Positions 36,180 to 47,277 of a stretch of 64,000 nt of DNA are shown piece after piece (position 1 is the first letter of the stretch; each line of letters starts with the position of its first letter). Made by a program: the position numbers and the translations under genes. This DNA is from Heterobilharzia americana (lineage: Eukaryota > Platyhelminthes > Trematoda > Strigeidida > Schistosomatidae), in contig OX104134.1 of the NCBI GenBank assembly GCA_944470555.2, forward strand, positions 103,100,701 through 103,164,700, written 5' to 3'. The notes beneath the pieces are model-generated. The model saw only the letters and a program-made list of their open reading frames with translations. It had not been told where the DNA came from and made no database searches.

Positions 36180-36625
36180 ATATAGCCTTCTTCACCACCG
36201 TATGAATTTTCTTTATATGCTGATAAGATTTCAAATATACCTGAATTAACCTGGATGGATATCCATTCCGGAAAAGCTTTTTGTAGTCTATTCAGTTCGT
36301 TATCAACTGTTTCATCTGTACAAATTCCTCAGCTTCTTGAGAATAACGAACGAATAAGAACTCTCCTGTGCCCATTTGGGGTCCAGCAAAGAAAATTAGT
36401 ATACCTAGGGGCCAATGTTAGCTTCATACACAATAAACTCTGAAACGAAACATCTGACTTTCTTTCAATGTAACATTCAAGAAATGAAATTCCGAGTTGT
36501 TCTCAGATTCTGATGTGGAGTTGGTCAAGTTATGAATGACAGTCATTTAGCTTATCAGATATGGCCTCATTATCTGTAATTTTATCACATACTATGAATG
36601 TTTCAACTTACTATCTGCGAAACAG
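36180..36625 (-). mobile_element. Penelope-like element fragment (reverse transcriptase, second lineage)
   Basis: On the minus strand, reading from 36625, a disturbed Y-V-[DE]-TF active-site region is followed by TFIVCDKITDNEAISDKLNDCH, then LGISFLECYIERKSD, RYTNFLCWTPNGHRRVLIRSL, and NELNRLQKAFPEW. This order (YVDDTF, a short spacer, the FLD-V-I-R strand, RYTNF, then VRSL..RA..IC....EL) is typical of Penelope-like reverse transcriptases. In-frame stops and an insertion at the active site show that it is dead. It differs strongly from the copy at 59-61 kb, so it belongs to another lineage. The plus-strand frame 36255-36443 is its shadow. Confidence 0.72.
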
Positions 36626-36960
36626 GTAAAACGTATAAAATGTCAAGATCAAGTAGTCTTCTTCAGGTTAAACAAAAAAGACAATTCAGTGAAGGTTCAA
36701 GTGCTGACCCTTTTGCTAAACCATTCTACTGACGGCATAGTTTATCGTTGAATTTAAACTGGATGTTGGAAGTACATATCAAGAGCCATTCCTTTATATG
36801 ATGTTCAGGTATATAATAAAATAAAAATTGTTAATTTCGATGTAACCATATGGAAAACAAAACGTTTTCGTTAAATATTACTGAAAGGAGAATGATGCCG
36901 ACGTAAGTTTTCTAAACTTCAGCTGTCAGTTTCCCATGATTATAATTCTTCATTATAACT
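36626..36960. other. Spacer between Penelope fragment and LINE copy E
   Basis: May hold more 5' Penelope sequence on the minus strand, but I cannot align it. Confidence 0.4.
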
Positions 36961-38161
36961 ATTCGTCCCTTGGGTTCCTACTGGAACATAGGGCTTAGCA
37001 GCACGTCTCCATTGCACTCTCTTCTGTCCAGTCTCTTCAACCTCGCTACACAACTGCCCACAAACTTTCATTCCTTCCTCACGTGATCTACATATCACCC
37101 TCAGCTGGGAAGCTCAAATCGTCGTTTCCCCCTGGAGTTCCAATCGACGGCCTGGAGTAGCGCATGATGTCCCAAATCGGTCTTCTCAGTGTATCCCCAA
37201 TACAACCCATCACCACTTCCTTCTGCATATTTGTTGGGAAATGTTTTCTTGCTTCGTAAGTTCGTTGCCAGTCAGCCAGAGTTCCTTGTTGCTTATTCGT
37301 ATTATTCTGGCCTTCTGATCCGATCTTCGCTGTCAGTATCGAGTGAGCGTGGGAGTAGGTGTACTCGGCAGCTGTTCATGTGATTCATGTATGTCTGCAG
37401 TTTGTTAAAAATGCTTTCTGTGACGCGCCAAGTCTCTCAACCACCACATAGAAGCACTGACTGACTTGACTGACACTAGTGTTGAAAACCAGGATGTTGT
37501 TCACGCTTTCTACATTACTTGTAGGTACGTAGAGTAGCGTAGCGTTGTATGGTTGTGACCATCCTTCCTTTTGAGTTGAATCCATCCTGCTGTCATAGTG
37601 CTGATCCATAACGAGGAGATTGGTTCCCAATGCATGGTAGAGAGCCTTCGATGCTCTTGAGCATCAGACATCATAATAGCCACTCGAAAACTCAGTGTGC
37701 TCGTGGTTGTCATCTGGATGACAATATCGGAATAGATTATTGACTCTCCAGTCGGCAGTTGGGAGAGTCCACTTTCATTCCACCTGCTTTCACAGATTCC
37801 TAGCACTTCTATCCCATATCTCTCCCCATCTCTTCTGCAATGTGGGCAGCCTTGCTAGACAGCTTCAAACATTGTGCGGATATTCCATGTCACTATGCTT
37901 ACTTTTGCTTCCATCGATGGAGAGAAGACACATCGGCCAATTGGCTTCTTGAAGGCTTTCACCAACTGGCGTCATTTCGTCTCCCCGATTCCAGCAGGGA
38001 ATAAGTTTGTTTTTATTTTTTGTAGTTTGTCGGTGCTTCGAAGTTTCTGTAGCGGTTGGATTTGTTTTACGGGGTAAGGTTGCTAGCCCTATGCCCAACC
38101 TTCCCTCTTTACCCGGGCTTAGGACCAGCTAGTAACCATTAAACTAGTTAACCAGGTGAGG
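36961..38161 (-). mobile_element. RTE-like LINE, copy E (internal deletion of about 2.1 kb)
   Basis: Reading the minus strand: the full 5' leader (CCCGGGTAAAGAGGG near 38115), endonuclease start (NIRTM-like, near 37880), CESRWNESGLSQLPTG (near 37780), then an abrupt switch at about 37510 from the YVPTSNVE segment of the endonuclease to the reverse-transcriptase C-terminal segment. It ends at CCCAAGGGAC with only an eroded tail. The region lost corresponds to roughly 16680-18810 of copy B. The joint carries the fused frame 37385-37630. The 5' 680 bases are nearly identical to copy F. Confidence 0.9.
37385..37806 (-). pseudogene. LINE endonuclease N-terminal part fused to reverse-transcriptase C-terminal part
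   Basis: Two overlapping frames (37510-37806 and 37385-37630) carry LGICESRWNESGLSQ and then MGTNLLVMDQH...STYLQVM or YVPTSNVE, running directly into NNILVFNTSVSQVSQCF, which belongs to the RT C-terminal region. The catalytic D-N and D-H endonuclease motifs and the whole polymerase core are gone. Confidence 0.8.
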
Positions 38162-38203
38162 ATCATGACTATTAAGCTGAAGTTTTATGAAATGACACAT
38201 AGA
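38162..38203 (-). repeat. Extra 5' flank shared by LINE copies E and F (E member)
   Basis: About 42 bases immediately beyond the LINE 5' end (ATCATGACTATTAAGC.., ..TTTTATGAAATGACACA) are the same here and at 48702-48743. No other copy in the window carries them. Confidence 0.85.
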
Positions 38204-40712
38204 TGACGTGGTTAAGAATTCGGTAGCATCAATTCATGAGAATTCACTTTTTACGTGTTGATACAGTTAGTTAAGTATCTTGTCTTAAACGAGCCTGAGA
38301 TGTTGGTTTCGTTTTCCATACGTCATGGTTTCGGTAATAAGTGATTCTTCGGTTGATGCCGTCCAACCGAAAAGAAACCACCAGTTTTTCCTAATTTCGT
38401 ACTTATTTACCAGTCCAGCTTGTTGCTTGAAAACAACTATATCACGGTTTCTAAAAAGCAAGGTAACTAACTTGTTTTTAGGAAACCTCATCCTTGGTAC
38501 GACTGATTCCTTCCAAATATTTTAGCAAAGAAAGAACAAAGAATTTCGCAGAATATGATAAATTAATTGTAAATCGTCGCCTTAATTTCACCAAATGTAC
38601 AAGGCGATTAACAGCAACCTAATAACTCAAACTTAAAACATCGAGCGTTCTCGGATGTTCCTTCTAGTAAAGTTGAGATTTGATTTTGTAACAAAAACAA
38701 AAATAAATTAAAATTAATCAAATTGTTTTGTCTTACATATGCATCCTATCTTCTTTGAAGACAAGTGGATGAAAAGTGAGAAATAATTTTGTTGAAACGT
38801 TTCATCTAGAATATAGATGAGTAGGAAATTTAACTAACGTACCTTTTCGGTAGCTTTTCTCTCAGCTTAACAAGGAGAGAAAACATTTATTTGGTTCTAT
38901 TTTTCAGCTTCGAAAATCACTTTGTTTTGCTCTGAGTTTGCTTATTTTTCCTTAACAGTGAATCTTTGTTTACAAGCAGTAAATCTTCGTTATTGGGAGA
39001 AATTTGATCAATTGTCTATGTGCTAAATAGAAAAAGTTATAAACACTCAAGAGCAAGAGGTTTTAAATATCATCCTGTGATGCGTGTCTATATGTTATCT
39101 CTTGTTCCTTTTCCTATAACATTTTGATACCTTATTTCGATATACTATCCGTTCACATATTAAGGGTTCTGTCGAATATGGTAAGTGTGAAATTAGGGTT
39201 TCTTCTAGTATGGTTTACAGTGAAATTTTGAGAAGAATTCCATTTGTCAACTGAAATGTTCATGAAGACATCAATAGTTTTATGTACAAATCCACCGTAG
39301 ATATTCTAAAATGCAGTCAGTTCCTCATATTCCTTATCTGGATATACTTGGTTAACATATAGAGAACTTCTGTCAGAATGTGAGATGATGTGTCCTAAAT
39401 TGAACAGTTCTAGTAAGCTTCATCAAACAAGCTAGGACTATGTGATTTTAATACATGGATTTTGAACTTTTATAAGTCTCCTATAATCAAGCTACCATCT
39501 AAGACAACCTGTACTCAGTGGTACTCTTCTCAAGGTGCACACTTTTCACGGATATAATTAGTACTCAGTGTTTATACCCGATTTCTGGGCAAAAATTTCT
39601 TACATTGAAGCTAATAAGTGTTTAACAGCAGCAGTGTGAATGGAAAGATGGAAGTAGGTAAGTTTTCTATCTGGAAATTACAATTGTCACAGTATCAAAT
39701 TGGCAAACGGCATTATATGAAGTGAGGAGTATAACTCTAGTTTTGAGGAATAATATGTGCCAGAAACTACGTTTCTGTTGAATATATATAGGAGTCTGTA
39801 AATTGAGGTAAATAAATAAACAAAAGTAGGTACTTTTGCAGTGTATTCGATGAAGCGTGTAGAATTCGGTGTACCAGCTTCGTGAAATATACGTCATTAG
39901 TATACAGCTGGGTAGTAAATATATTTCTTAAAATTTTCATCTGAAAGACTGTTGACGTAGTCTGCATTCTAGTACTCTATATGTTATTACTACTGAAGTT
40001 GTTGAAGACTTCAAGGCCTAAAAATTTCTCGGAACTAGGCTGAAGTTATCTTATTTGAAAATGAATAGAATGAATTTATAAACGTCAAGCAGATAGAATA
40101 CAAGACTTTTTATATCCCAACTAATTTCCAAATAAGTAAATCGCTCAAATTTATGTTTCTACTTCATAAGGTCACGACAAAAAGCAAAGGTAGGCTAATA
40201 TAATGGAGTATCTTTGCGAACTCACTTGTTTCACAGGTGCTTGGTCTAATAACCTTTTAGCAGTATTGTCATTTTGAATACGGAGATATGGCGTCTAACA
40301 AAGAGTGGGGAGGAGAAAAGATACTTACTGGTAACTGACTCTGTTCAGGATAACACATGACGAATAAAGTTACAGTGTGCAAAAGATTGCCCAGATTCTC
40401 TTAAGAAGCCATGAAACACTGAAGCCTTTTATAGTTAATTTTGCTCCAAAGTTTTGGGGAAAATCACGTGAAACAACGTGTAACTATTAGTTTGGTTCGG
40501 AACAAAAATCGATATAACATTCTAATCCAGAAAGTCCAGGAAATACACAAAGCCATTATGATAACATGTATTCAACTGTGTTTTGTGTGTAGTTTGACGT
40601 TCCAATATGCTTCCTATCATCTCACCATCTTTTCCATTTACCAAAAAACTGAGTGACTGTCAAGAAGTGGAACCTGTAGGTTATTGTCCAGGTTTGCACA
40701 TGCCTACATATG
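38204..40712. other. 2.5 kb without a supported gene
   Basis: AT-rich, stops in all frames, no repeat recognised. Confidence 0.55.
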
Positions 40713-41106
40713 TATTATTATTATGATTTATCCCCTGGGTTCCTAGGGGAACATAGGGCTTCAGTGGCACATCTCAGTTCCACTCTGTTCTCTGCAATCT
40801 TTTGAACCTGGCACCACGAATGCCCAGAAGCTCTCATTTCTTCCTCACATGATCTTCTCCATGTCACCCTTACCTTGGACGCCCAACTCGTCATTTTCCA
40901 TCTGAGTTCCACTCGATGGCCTGTCGCTTGATGTCCCCAGATGGTCTTCTCAGTGTATGCCCAATCCATCTCCACTTCCTTCTGCATATATGTTGAGCGA
41001 TAGCTTCTTGGTTGGTTCGTTGCCCAGCCAGAGTTCCTTGCTACTTATTCTTTCTGTTCATCTGAGCTTCGGTAACGAGCCATTGTAGGCAGTTGTTGAT
41101 GAATGT
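40713..41106 (-). mobile_element. RTE-like LINE, copy I (short 3' end)
   Basis: On the minus strand only the last 390 bases of the element are present, from the FINNCL segment (near 41100) through VEMDWAYTEKTIWGHQATGHRVEL (40987-40910) and VTWRRSCEEEMRASGHSW to the last codons and a tail of TAA units (40726-40713). It is strongly 5'-truncated and frameshifted. The flanks share only a possible ATGTAT, so I do not call a target-site duplication. Confidence 0.9.
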
Positions 41107-44100
41107 ATAACCTAGTTTATATAAAGTGGCAATAACGGTATAACACTTTGAATTTGCACAATAAGCTGAACAAGTAAGTTAGATTGAATGAAAAGATTCT
41201 GTGTGTAGATGAGCCATAGATGCAGGTGTTATACACTGACAGATTAACCAATGCTCATATATTCCGATACTCAGAAACTTTTGATTGCATCTCCAAAGTC
41301 AGGGAAAGTTACATCAAAGTGAAAAACATTTTTCTTACGCCGTAAAATTACTTGAATATGAATTTATCAGCATATTTTTTTTCGATTATACACATTTTCA
41401 TGGCACTGAGTTTTCTTTCAGTAGTTCATTCAGATAATATGTAAACCGTATTTTATTATCAGCAGCTTTAGTACTGTCCACAGTCTACTCGGAGAACATT
41501 TTGCCTTGTGTGTGTAATAATTAGAATGTTTTCCATGCAGTAATTCAACGTATGAATTCACTTAAAGAGAAAAGCTTCTTGGCTTTTACTTATTCATGAT
41601 TTTAAGAATAATTCCTTGATTTCAGACAAATTTCTTGATACAGTTTGTGTTATATACCCCTTATTCTGTATAGCTTTGTCTGTTGTTTTTCCAATGACCT
41701 TAAAATAACCTACATGGCTGTTTGCACACTGTTACTCGTTTTTTTCCCTCCGCTCTCAAGGCTGAACCCTTATTAGTTGCTAACTATTTCTTATCTACAT
41801 GTAGACTTAATGTTGTCAAGGTCATGTGGAAATGTATACATCCAGCATCACTGTAAACTATATTGACGGTCGCTGAAACAGTAAAAAGCTCTCCGTCAAC
41901 GGTTTGTCTTCTCTTCTTGTCTTTGAGCGTCAGTGGTATTGCTGTATTGGTGGTTGACGTTCGGATTTGCGTTAGAGTCGATTCAATTGCGTATTAGGTT
42001 CGTACCGTTCGTAGTCAGCTAGGCTGGTATCGCTTGTGGGCACTTAGGTCACACTAACGGTTATAGCGCTTTGGAGACCTCAGTGTGTAATGTTTCAAAA
42101 AATTTACTTCTTGGACATTATTTTCAAATGAAACAATTATAGAATTCAAACAGTACCAATCATAACAGTATTAAAAGCAAAATTAAGTAATGCCTAGCTA
42201 TCATTAAATTGTCGCCATGTCTGTGGGTGTCGTGTTATATGCAAGAGTAGAAAAGTATGAAAACATCCGTGGGCTTGGGGGTGGAAGTTCATCCAACCAG
42301 CATGACAATCTGCAGTTTGGGATAACTATCTCCGTAGCACTTATTTCATGTGCTGTTGGGCGTTCAGAGGCCCACCGATGTCTACATTGATTCTTTCTTG
42401 CAATTTTATCTTTCGAAAGCGGAAGAGTACTTTGAAAACATCTTGAAAATTGGTAAGAATATGCTTTATGACTCGTTGATATTTGAATAAATGGAATGAT
42501 TTCAAAAGGATACTTCTGATCTAATAACTTTAGTGCAAAACCTTTTGTGGCCCTAAACCTAAGCAGGACAAGATGAAACCATGTTCAAAAACATCACTTT
42601 TTGACACTAGATACAGTTTTCACTTGTGCAAGCTACAGTGTATTGGAAATGAAATAATTCCATCGTTTAACACAGAAATCTAGTCTGGGCTTTTTCAGAA
42701 AAATAATTAAAAATTGAGATAGAATATTTTAATTTTTGATTATTGCCTTACTGCCAACCTTTAATCAGCGCCTAATATTTTCGACATTATTCAATAAAAT
42801 CTTGATCATAGTTCAGATAAATTACTTTTTGGCTGTAAAATTCTGCTACGGTCTCTTAAAAATGGTAGAGAAACAATTCATCTTATGTCGTTCGCCTTCC
42901 TTACACGGAAATAACCTAGAAAGATACCAAAGTGGTAGTGACAGTAGGAAATGAATAGCCGAAAAGCCTATAGATGGTTCATGACATCGAAAATGAATAA
43001 TATACCTATCTAGATGGAACTAAATATTATACGGGAAGGATGTTGTTTGTGAATGTTATATAAACAAAATAATAAGTATCTCAGATAAACAATCGCAATT
43101 ATAACAAATCTAGTAATAATGAACCGATAATCGATATGAATATGGATATGAATAAGCACAAAATAAATGTGTTAAAAATATTTTAGGAAAGATGAGAAGG
43201 GTGAAAAGTCACTAATTATTCGGGCATTACACCAGTCCTACCAAGGTTTCGGATACACCTAGCTGACAAGTGTTAAAAAGTATGAAGCCTAGGTCCAGAG
43301 ATTCTTGCTGATTGCCATTATCCAACTGAAAAATTGGATGTTGTCTTTTTTGAACACACAGTTTCTACTTACCACGTTGGATAGTGACCTCATCTAAAAT
43401 TCGAAATAAGCTTGAGGTATTTTGTCTGCTAACTACTATGAAAGGTTTCACCACATCTAATTAATATCTCGTATCACATAAGTGAAAAGCTATTGCACTG
43501 CTAGACGAGGATGGACCTCCGAGATGTAGACTACTTGGCACTTACTAAGCAATCCTGGTAAACAGCCACCCTTCTGTTTTTCCAACGTGCTGGCTATGGC
43601 ATGTACGTGTGAGTTGATAAATATAGTTACAGTTAACATGAGTTGGCACTGTTCAGTTTGGATTCAGTAATTGCACATGTTTGCAGCCGGATAGGTCCTG
43701 GATAGTATATATCTATTTCATCTGTTGAATATTGTTGTTGACCGTTATCAGTCTTGGTTAGACTGAAGAAACAAAATCATTTCTGATAAGATCTCATCCA
43801 AACTTCGTTTGTAAAACTCCATTTGTGTTGTAAATTTTGTTTGCGACTAAAAACGTCCCTTTTCTGCATAATTTCAAGCTAAGCACCAATGAAATGCGGA
43901 CTACCATATCAAGGCTGCCTGTAATGCGTTCAGTTACCCGCTAAACGTATCGACAATCCTAAAAGCATTTCTAAGCGTTTTCCTATCTGTCAAAAGCCAG
44001 CGTTAAATGGTCCGTCTCAATCCTTCATAAAAGTAAAGTATGGATATAAACTGTTTAGATTACGAATTATACTTTTGTGGCAGCTTTTCCATTTGTATTA

Positions 44101-45210
44101 AATGAAGTAACTTTCAGTACGATATAAGTTTATTAATTTTGTGTAATACATTCTGTTTTTATATTGTGGCTAACAACAATTTCACCTTCAATATTGTTTT
44201 AATTGCTAATAACTTTGTATAAATGACAGATAGCGCTCAGTCCGTTAGAACTTTGTTAGATTAGAAATCACTTGGAAATTTTATTCCAGTGTGTTTATTG
44301 TGTTACGTTAGACTTAATTCTGCAGACAGCCCTAGATCTGAACTTTGTGTTTTTTGGCAGGGCTAAGCCATTCAAGAACGAAAACTGACGTCTTCCGGGC
44401 TAAAGTTGCGTACAAAATTCGTCGTTGGATCAACACTAAAATATCTCCAAGTTCTGAATACATCTTGCCGTCTTATGGAAAATCACAAATTTCTCCACGT
44501 CCTCAGAGAAACTTTCGTTATAATTTGTAGCTACATTTGCATATTGGGAAGTCATGTGATGCATTTTTATGCCTGACAATGCAAATCCTTCAGTATGGTG
44601 GGAAACAGTGGGAATCAGAAACCACGTTGTTCATTCTGTTAACTTTATGGTGATTCACAAAACATTCAGTCAGTTATCCCATTGTATTAAGTCATTTTTG
44701 TGTGAAAGCGGTTGACACTAGAAAAACATTACTGAATTTCAACACAGAGGTTCACTTATTCAGAAATTTTCTTCTGTCTTGAGAAAATTAATTGGCAGCA
44801 ACTTGTTTTGCCAGACAAACAAAAGTTCTTTGGTTTCGTAATCGTAGACCAGATTTTTAGTGTATATTTTAGGTGACAGTTGTTTAGTGTTCACCAAGCT
44901 CTGGTAAATAGTCATGGAATTTTTCGAAGCAGGATAGCATTGAATTCAGATGCGGGAAAGTTCTTTTATTCTGCACAAACGTTTAAATTAGTTTTGACTG
45001 TCTTTCAAAGTCAGGTGCTTCCGGTTAAGAGATTGCCCTCTTCCTACAAGTTGACCTGCTTTAACATAAATTATTAGCATCTTCAGAAAAAAACACAGTA
45101 TATACAGATCGACAGATATATACAGTCAATATCCCAATAATCAAAGGTCACAAGTCACAAACCACTCCGTCACAGCAAGCGACTGAATCATTCACAAGGA
45201 AATAGTGACG
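41107..45210. other. 4.1 kb without a supported gene
   Basis: AT-rich. Less AT-rich islands at 41880-42100, 42230-42390 and 43210-43640 may be eroded repeats (the first has GGTTCGTACCGTTCG and GATTCAATTGC), but I cannot assign them. The frames at 42736-42954, 44345-44530 and 44880-45077 look accidental. Confidence 0.5.
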
Positions 45211-45310
45211 GTTCAAATTGAAGTTAGTGTTGATGGCGATGTCTAAAAGGTCAATCAAAGCTATAAGATCTAAGAGTTTAGCCCGGAGAACGCAATACAC
45301 TCGGGATATA
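45211..45310 (+). repeat. Hairpin-type repeat, diverged copy
   Basis: Aligns with 45762-45860: TTGAAGTTAGTGTTGATG / CTGAAGTTAGTGCTGATG, then AAAGC.., then AGCCCGGAGAACGCAATACA / AGCTCAGAGAACACAATACA. The left arm of the inverted repeat is no longer recognisable here. Confidence 0.65.
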
Positions 45311-45741
45311 TCCATGTGTATACTTTTTAAGGTAGTGTACTACAAACTGGAAAACAAGCATACAACACAACCAAAAAGTTGAATTTGAAGCAAACAACTG
45401 AATAAAGGAGTCAAGACCAGCACATCATTTGTGAAGTATTTTCATTTCCACTTAACAACCTCTTTTTTATTTTTATTGTTGTCTAGGTTTTAAATTTAGT
45501 GTTTATGCGTACACAATACTAACGTTAAATATTAACCACAAGGCATTCTAAAGTGTATGTTATAAACTGCTTCCATAAGTCATTGTTAAATCTCTGTCGT
45601 AATTGTTTAATCTGGATCACAGTTTAACAACACATCAATTTTTTAATATAGGCATGTTAAAAGCCTTTGAGAATGAAGACAACTAAGCACTCAGCTAATA
45701 GTTTGAAATAATGGAGAACATTTGTTGTTCAAGTGGATGGT

Positions 45742-45853
45742 CTTGGTTGTATTGTGTTATCTGAGCTGAAGTTAGTGCTGATGATGTCTTCTAGCAAGAA
45801 GATGAAAGCCTCACGATTAAACAACCTAGCTCAGAGAACACAATACAACCAAG
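45742..45853 (+). repeat. Hairpin repeat with 26-bp inverted arms
   Basis: The left arm 45742-45767 (starts CTTGGTTGTATTGTG) is the reverse complement of the right arm 45828-45853 (ends CACAATACAACCAAG) with one mismatch. A 60-base spacer separates them. A diverged copy lies about 0.5 kb upstream. It may be a small foldback element or MITE, or part of a larger dispersed repeat. No target-site duplication was identified. Confidence 0.75.
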
Positions 45854-45860
45854 ACTTAGC

Positions 45861-47277
45861 TAATCTTCTTAGCTTGGAAGGACTGGAATACCGTTTCAAC
45901 CAGTGATTAAATTGGCGGTTCCCATAAATCTATTAGCTTGAAGTTGTGACTCTGCTTAAGAAAGATGGTAGTACACAGTAGCTTCGTAGGTAAATTATTG
46001 GACCACATAAAAGTTTTCATATTTATAGGTGCAAACATTCATGCTTCAATTAGCATCGATTTCTGATTAGATAATATTCTGTCTCTGAAATGTTAACCAA
46101 AGATTCGTTTCCCATTCTTCTTGCCTATTCACCTGTTATGCTGTACTAACTGGAAGCTTAAATTATGGTCAGAAAGGTAGCAGGTAAGTGGAATGAAAGA
46201 CATCAAGTCCAGGAGGTTTTTCATCTTCTAGTAACACTTCCCTGTTTCCTCTCATTATATATTCAACTTTAAAAGTATGCAAATTATTTTCACTTTGTTT
46301 CATTCCCTTTCAATTTTGTGATTAAATGGTAACAACTGGAGGTGGAATAAGGAAAAAAAATAATTACATTTTTTTCGCTTACGCTTTGCTTCTTTGAAAA
46401 AAAATATGCAAATGAAGTTCCATAACATGCAAAGTAAATTAAAAGGTACTTATTTCGTTTTACAATTAAACTTTATAATGCATTAAATGTGTTCGCTTGT
46501 TCTTTGTTTCGACACGTTTTCAAAGAATGTAGTTCAAGGACGAGGTGAGTGTTGCAGTGTTTTTAGTATTTCTAGGTGTTTCGTATTGCACTAACTTCCT
46601 TTATACGAAAATGACGCAGATGAAATAGTAAATAGTTTTAGAAGACAGATACAATCGAACCACGACAATGCTCATCATCTAAGTTATCCTAAAGGAATTG
46701 TTTATTTTTTAGCTTGTAAAGGTTCGAGCTGAAATAAACATTGGTATTAAAATGTTTGTTTTAACGAAATTACTGAATATTACCTAATTTTATCGCTTTT
46801 ACTTTAAACGTCTTTATAGTTCTTCCATTATGCATCTTACCTGTTGTCAGTCTAGAACTAATAAAAAAATATAGGCTAGATGCTAAAAAAGTAATCTCCA
46901 ATCTGTATGACACATGTATACCACATAAAAGAGTTCCATCAACATACTACTCTCAGTATGTCATTCAAAAATGTCACTGATATATGAAAGTGCGTTCAGG
47001 AATTCGTCCATTCGGCTTTCTTAAAGTGAAATGTATACCGAATTTGATCGAAACTTCAAGTCACACTAAACCACAAACCAATAGCCACTGGATCAGTGAC
47101 TTGTTGATCTACTGACTGACCTAATTAGTCAAACTGTCAACAAGTTAATCAATCACTAAAGGTTTTAACTGAATAACATTCGCAATATTGGTCAGTAACT
47201 TCCTGTTTATCACTAAATCATCTTTGTAGCCATACTGTCTTTCTTTTTTCGTTGTTCATCCCATCATCGCACTGCAG
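45861..47277. other. 1.4 kb without a supported gene
   Basis: AT-rich, nothing recognised. Confidence 0.55.

Noticed and set aside
40700..41112. Target-site duplication ATGTAT for LINE copy I
   Set aside because: Six bases in AT-rich sequence are not convincing.
41880..42110. tRNA-gene-like stretch (GATTCAATTGC, GGTTCGTACCGTTCG)
   Set aside because: I could not build an acceptor stem or a cloverleaf. At most it is an eroded tRNA-derived repeat.
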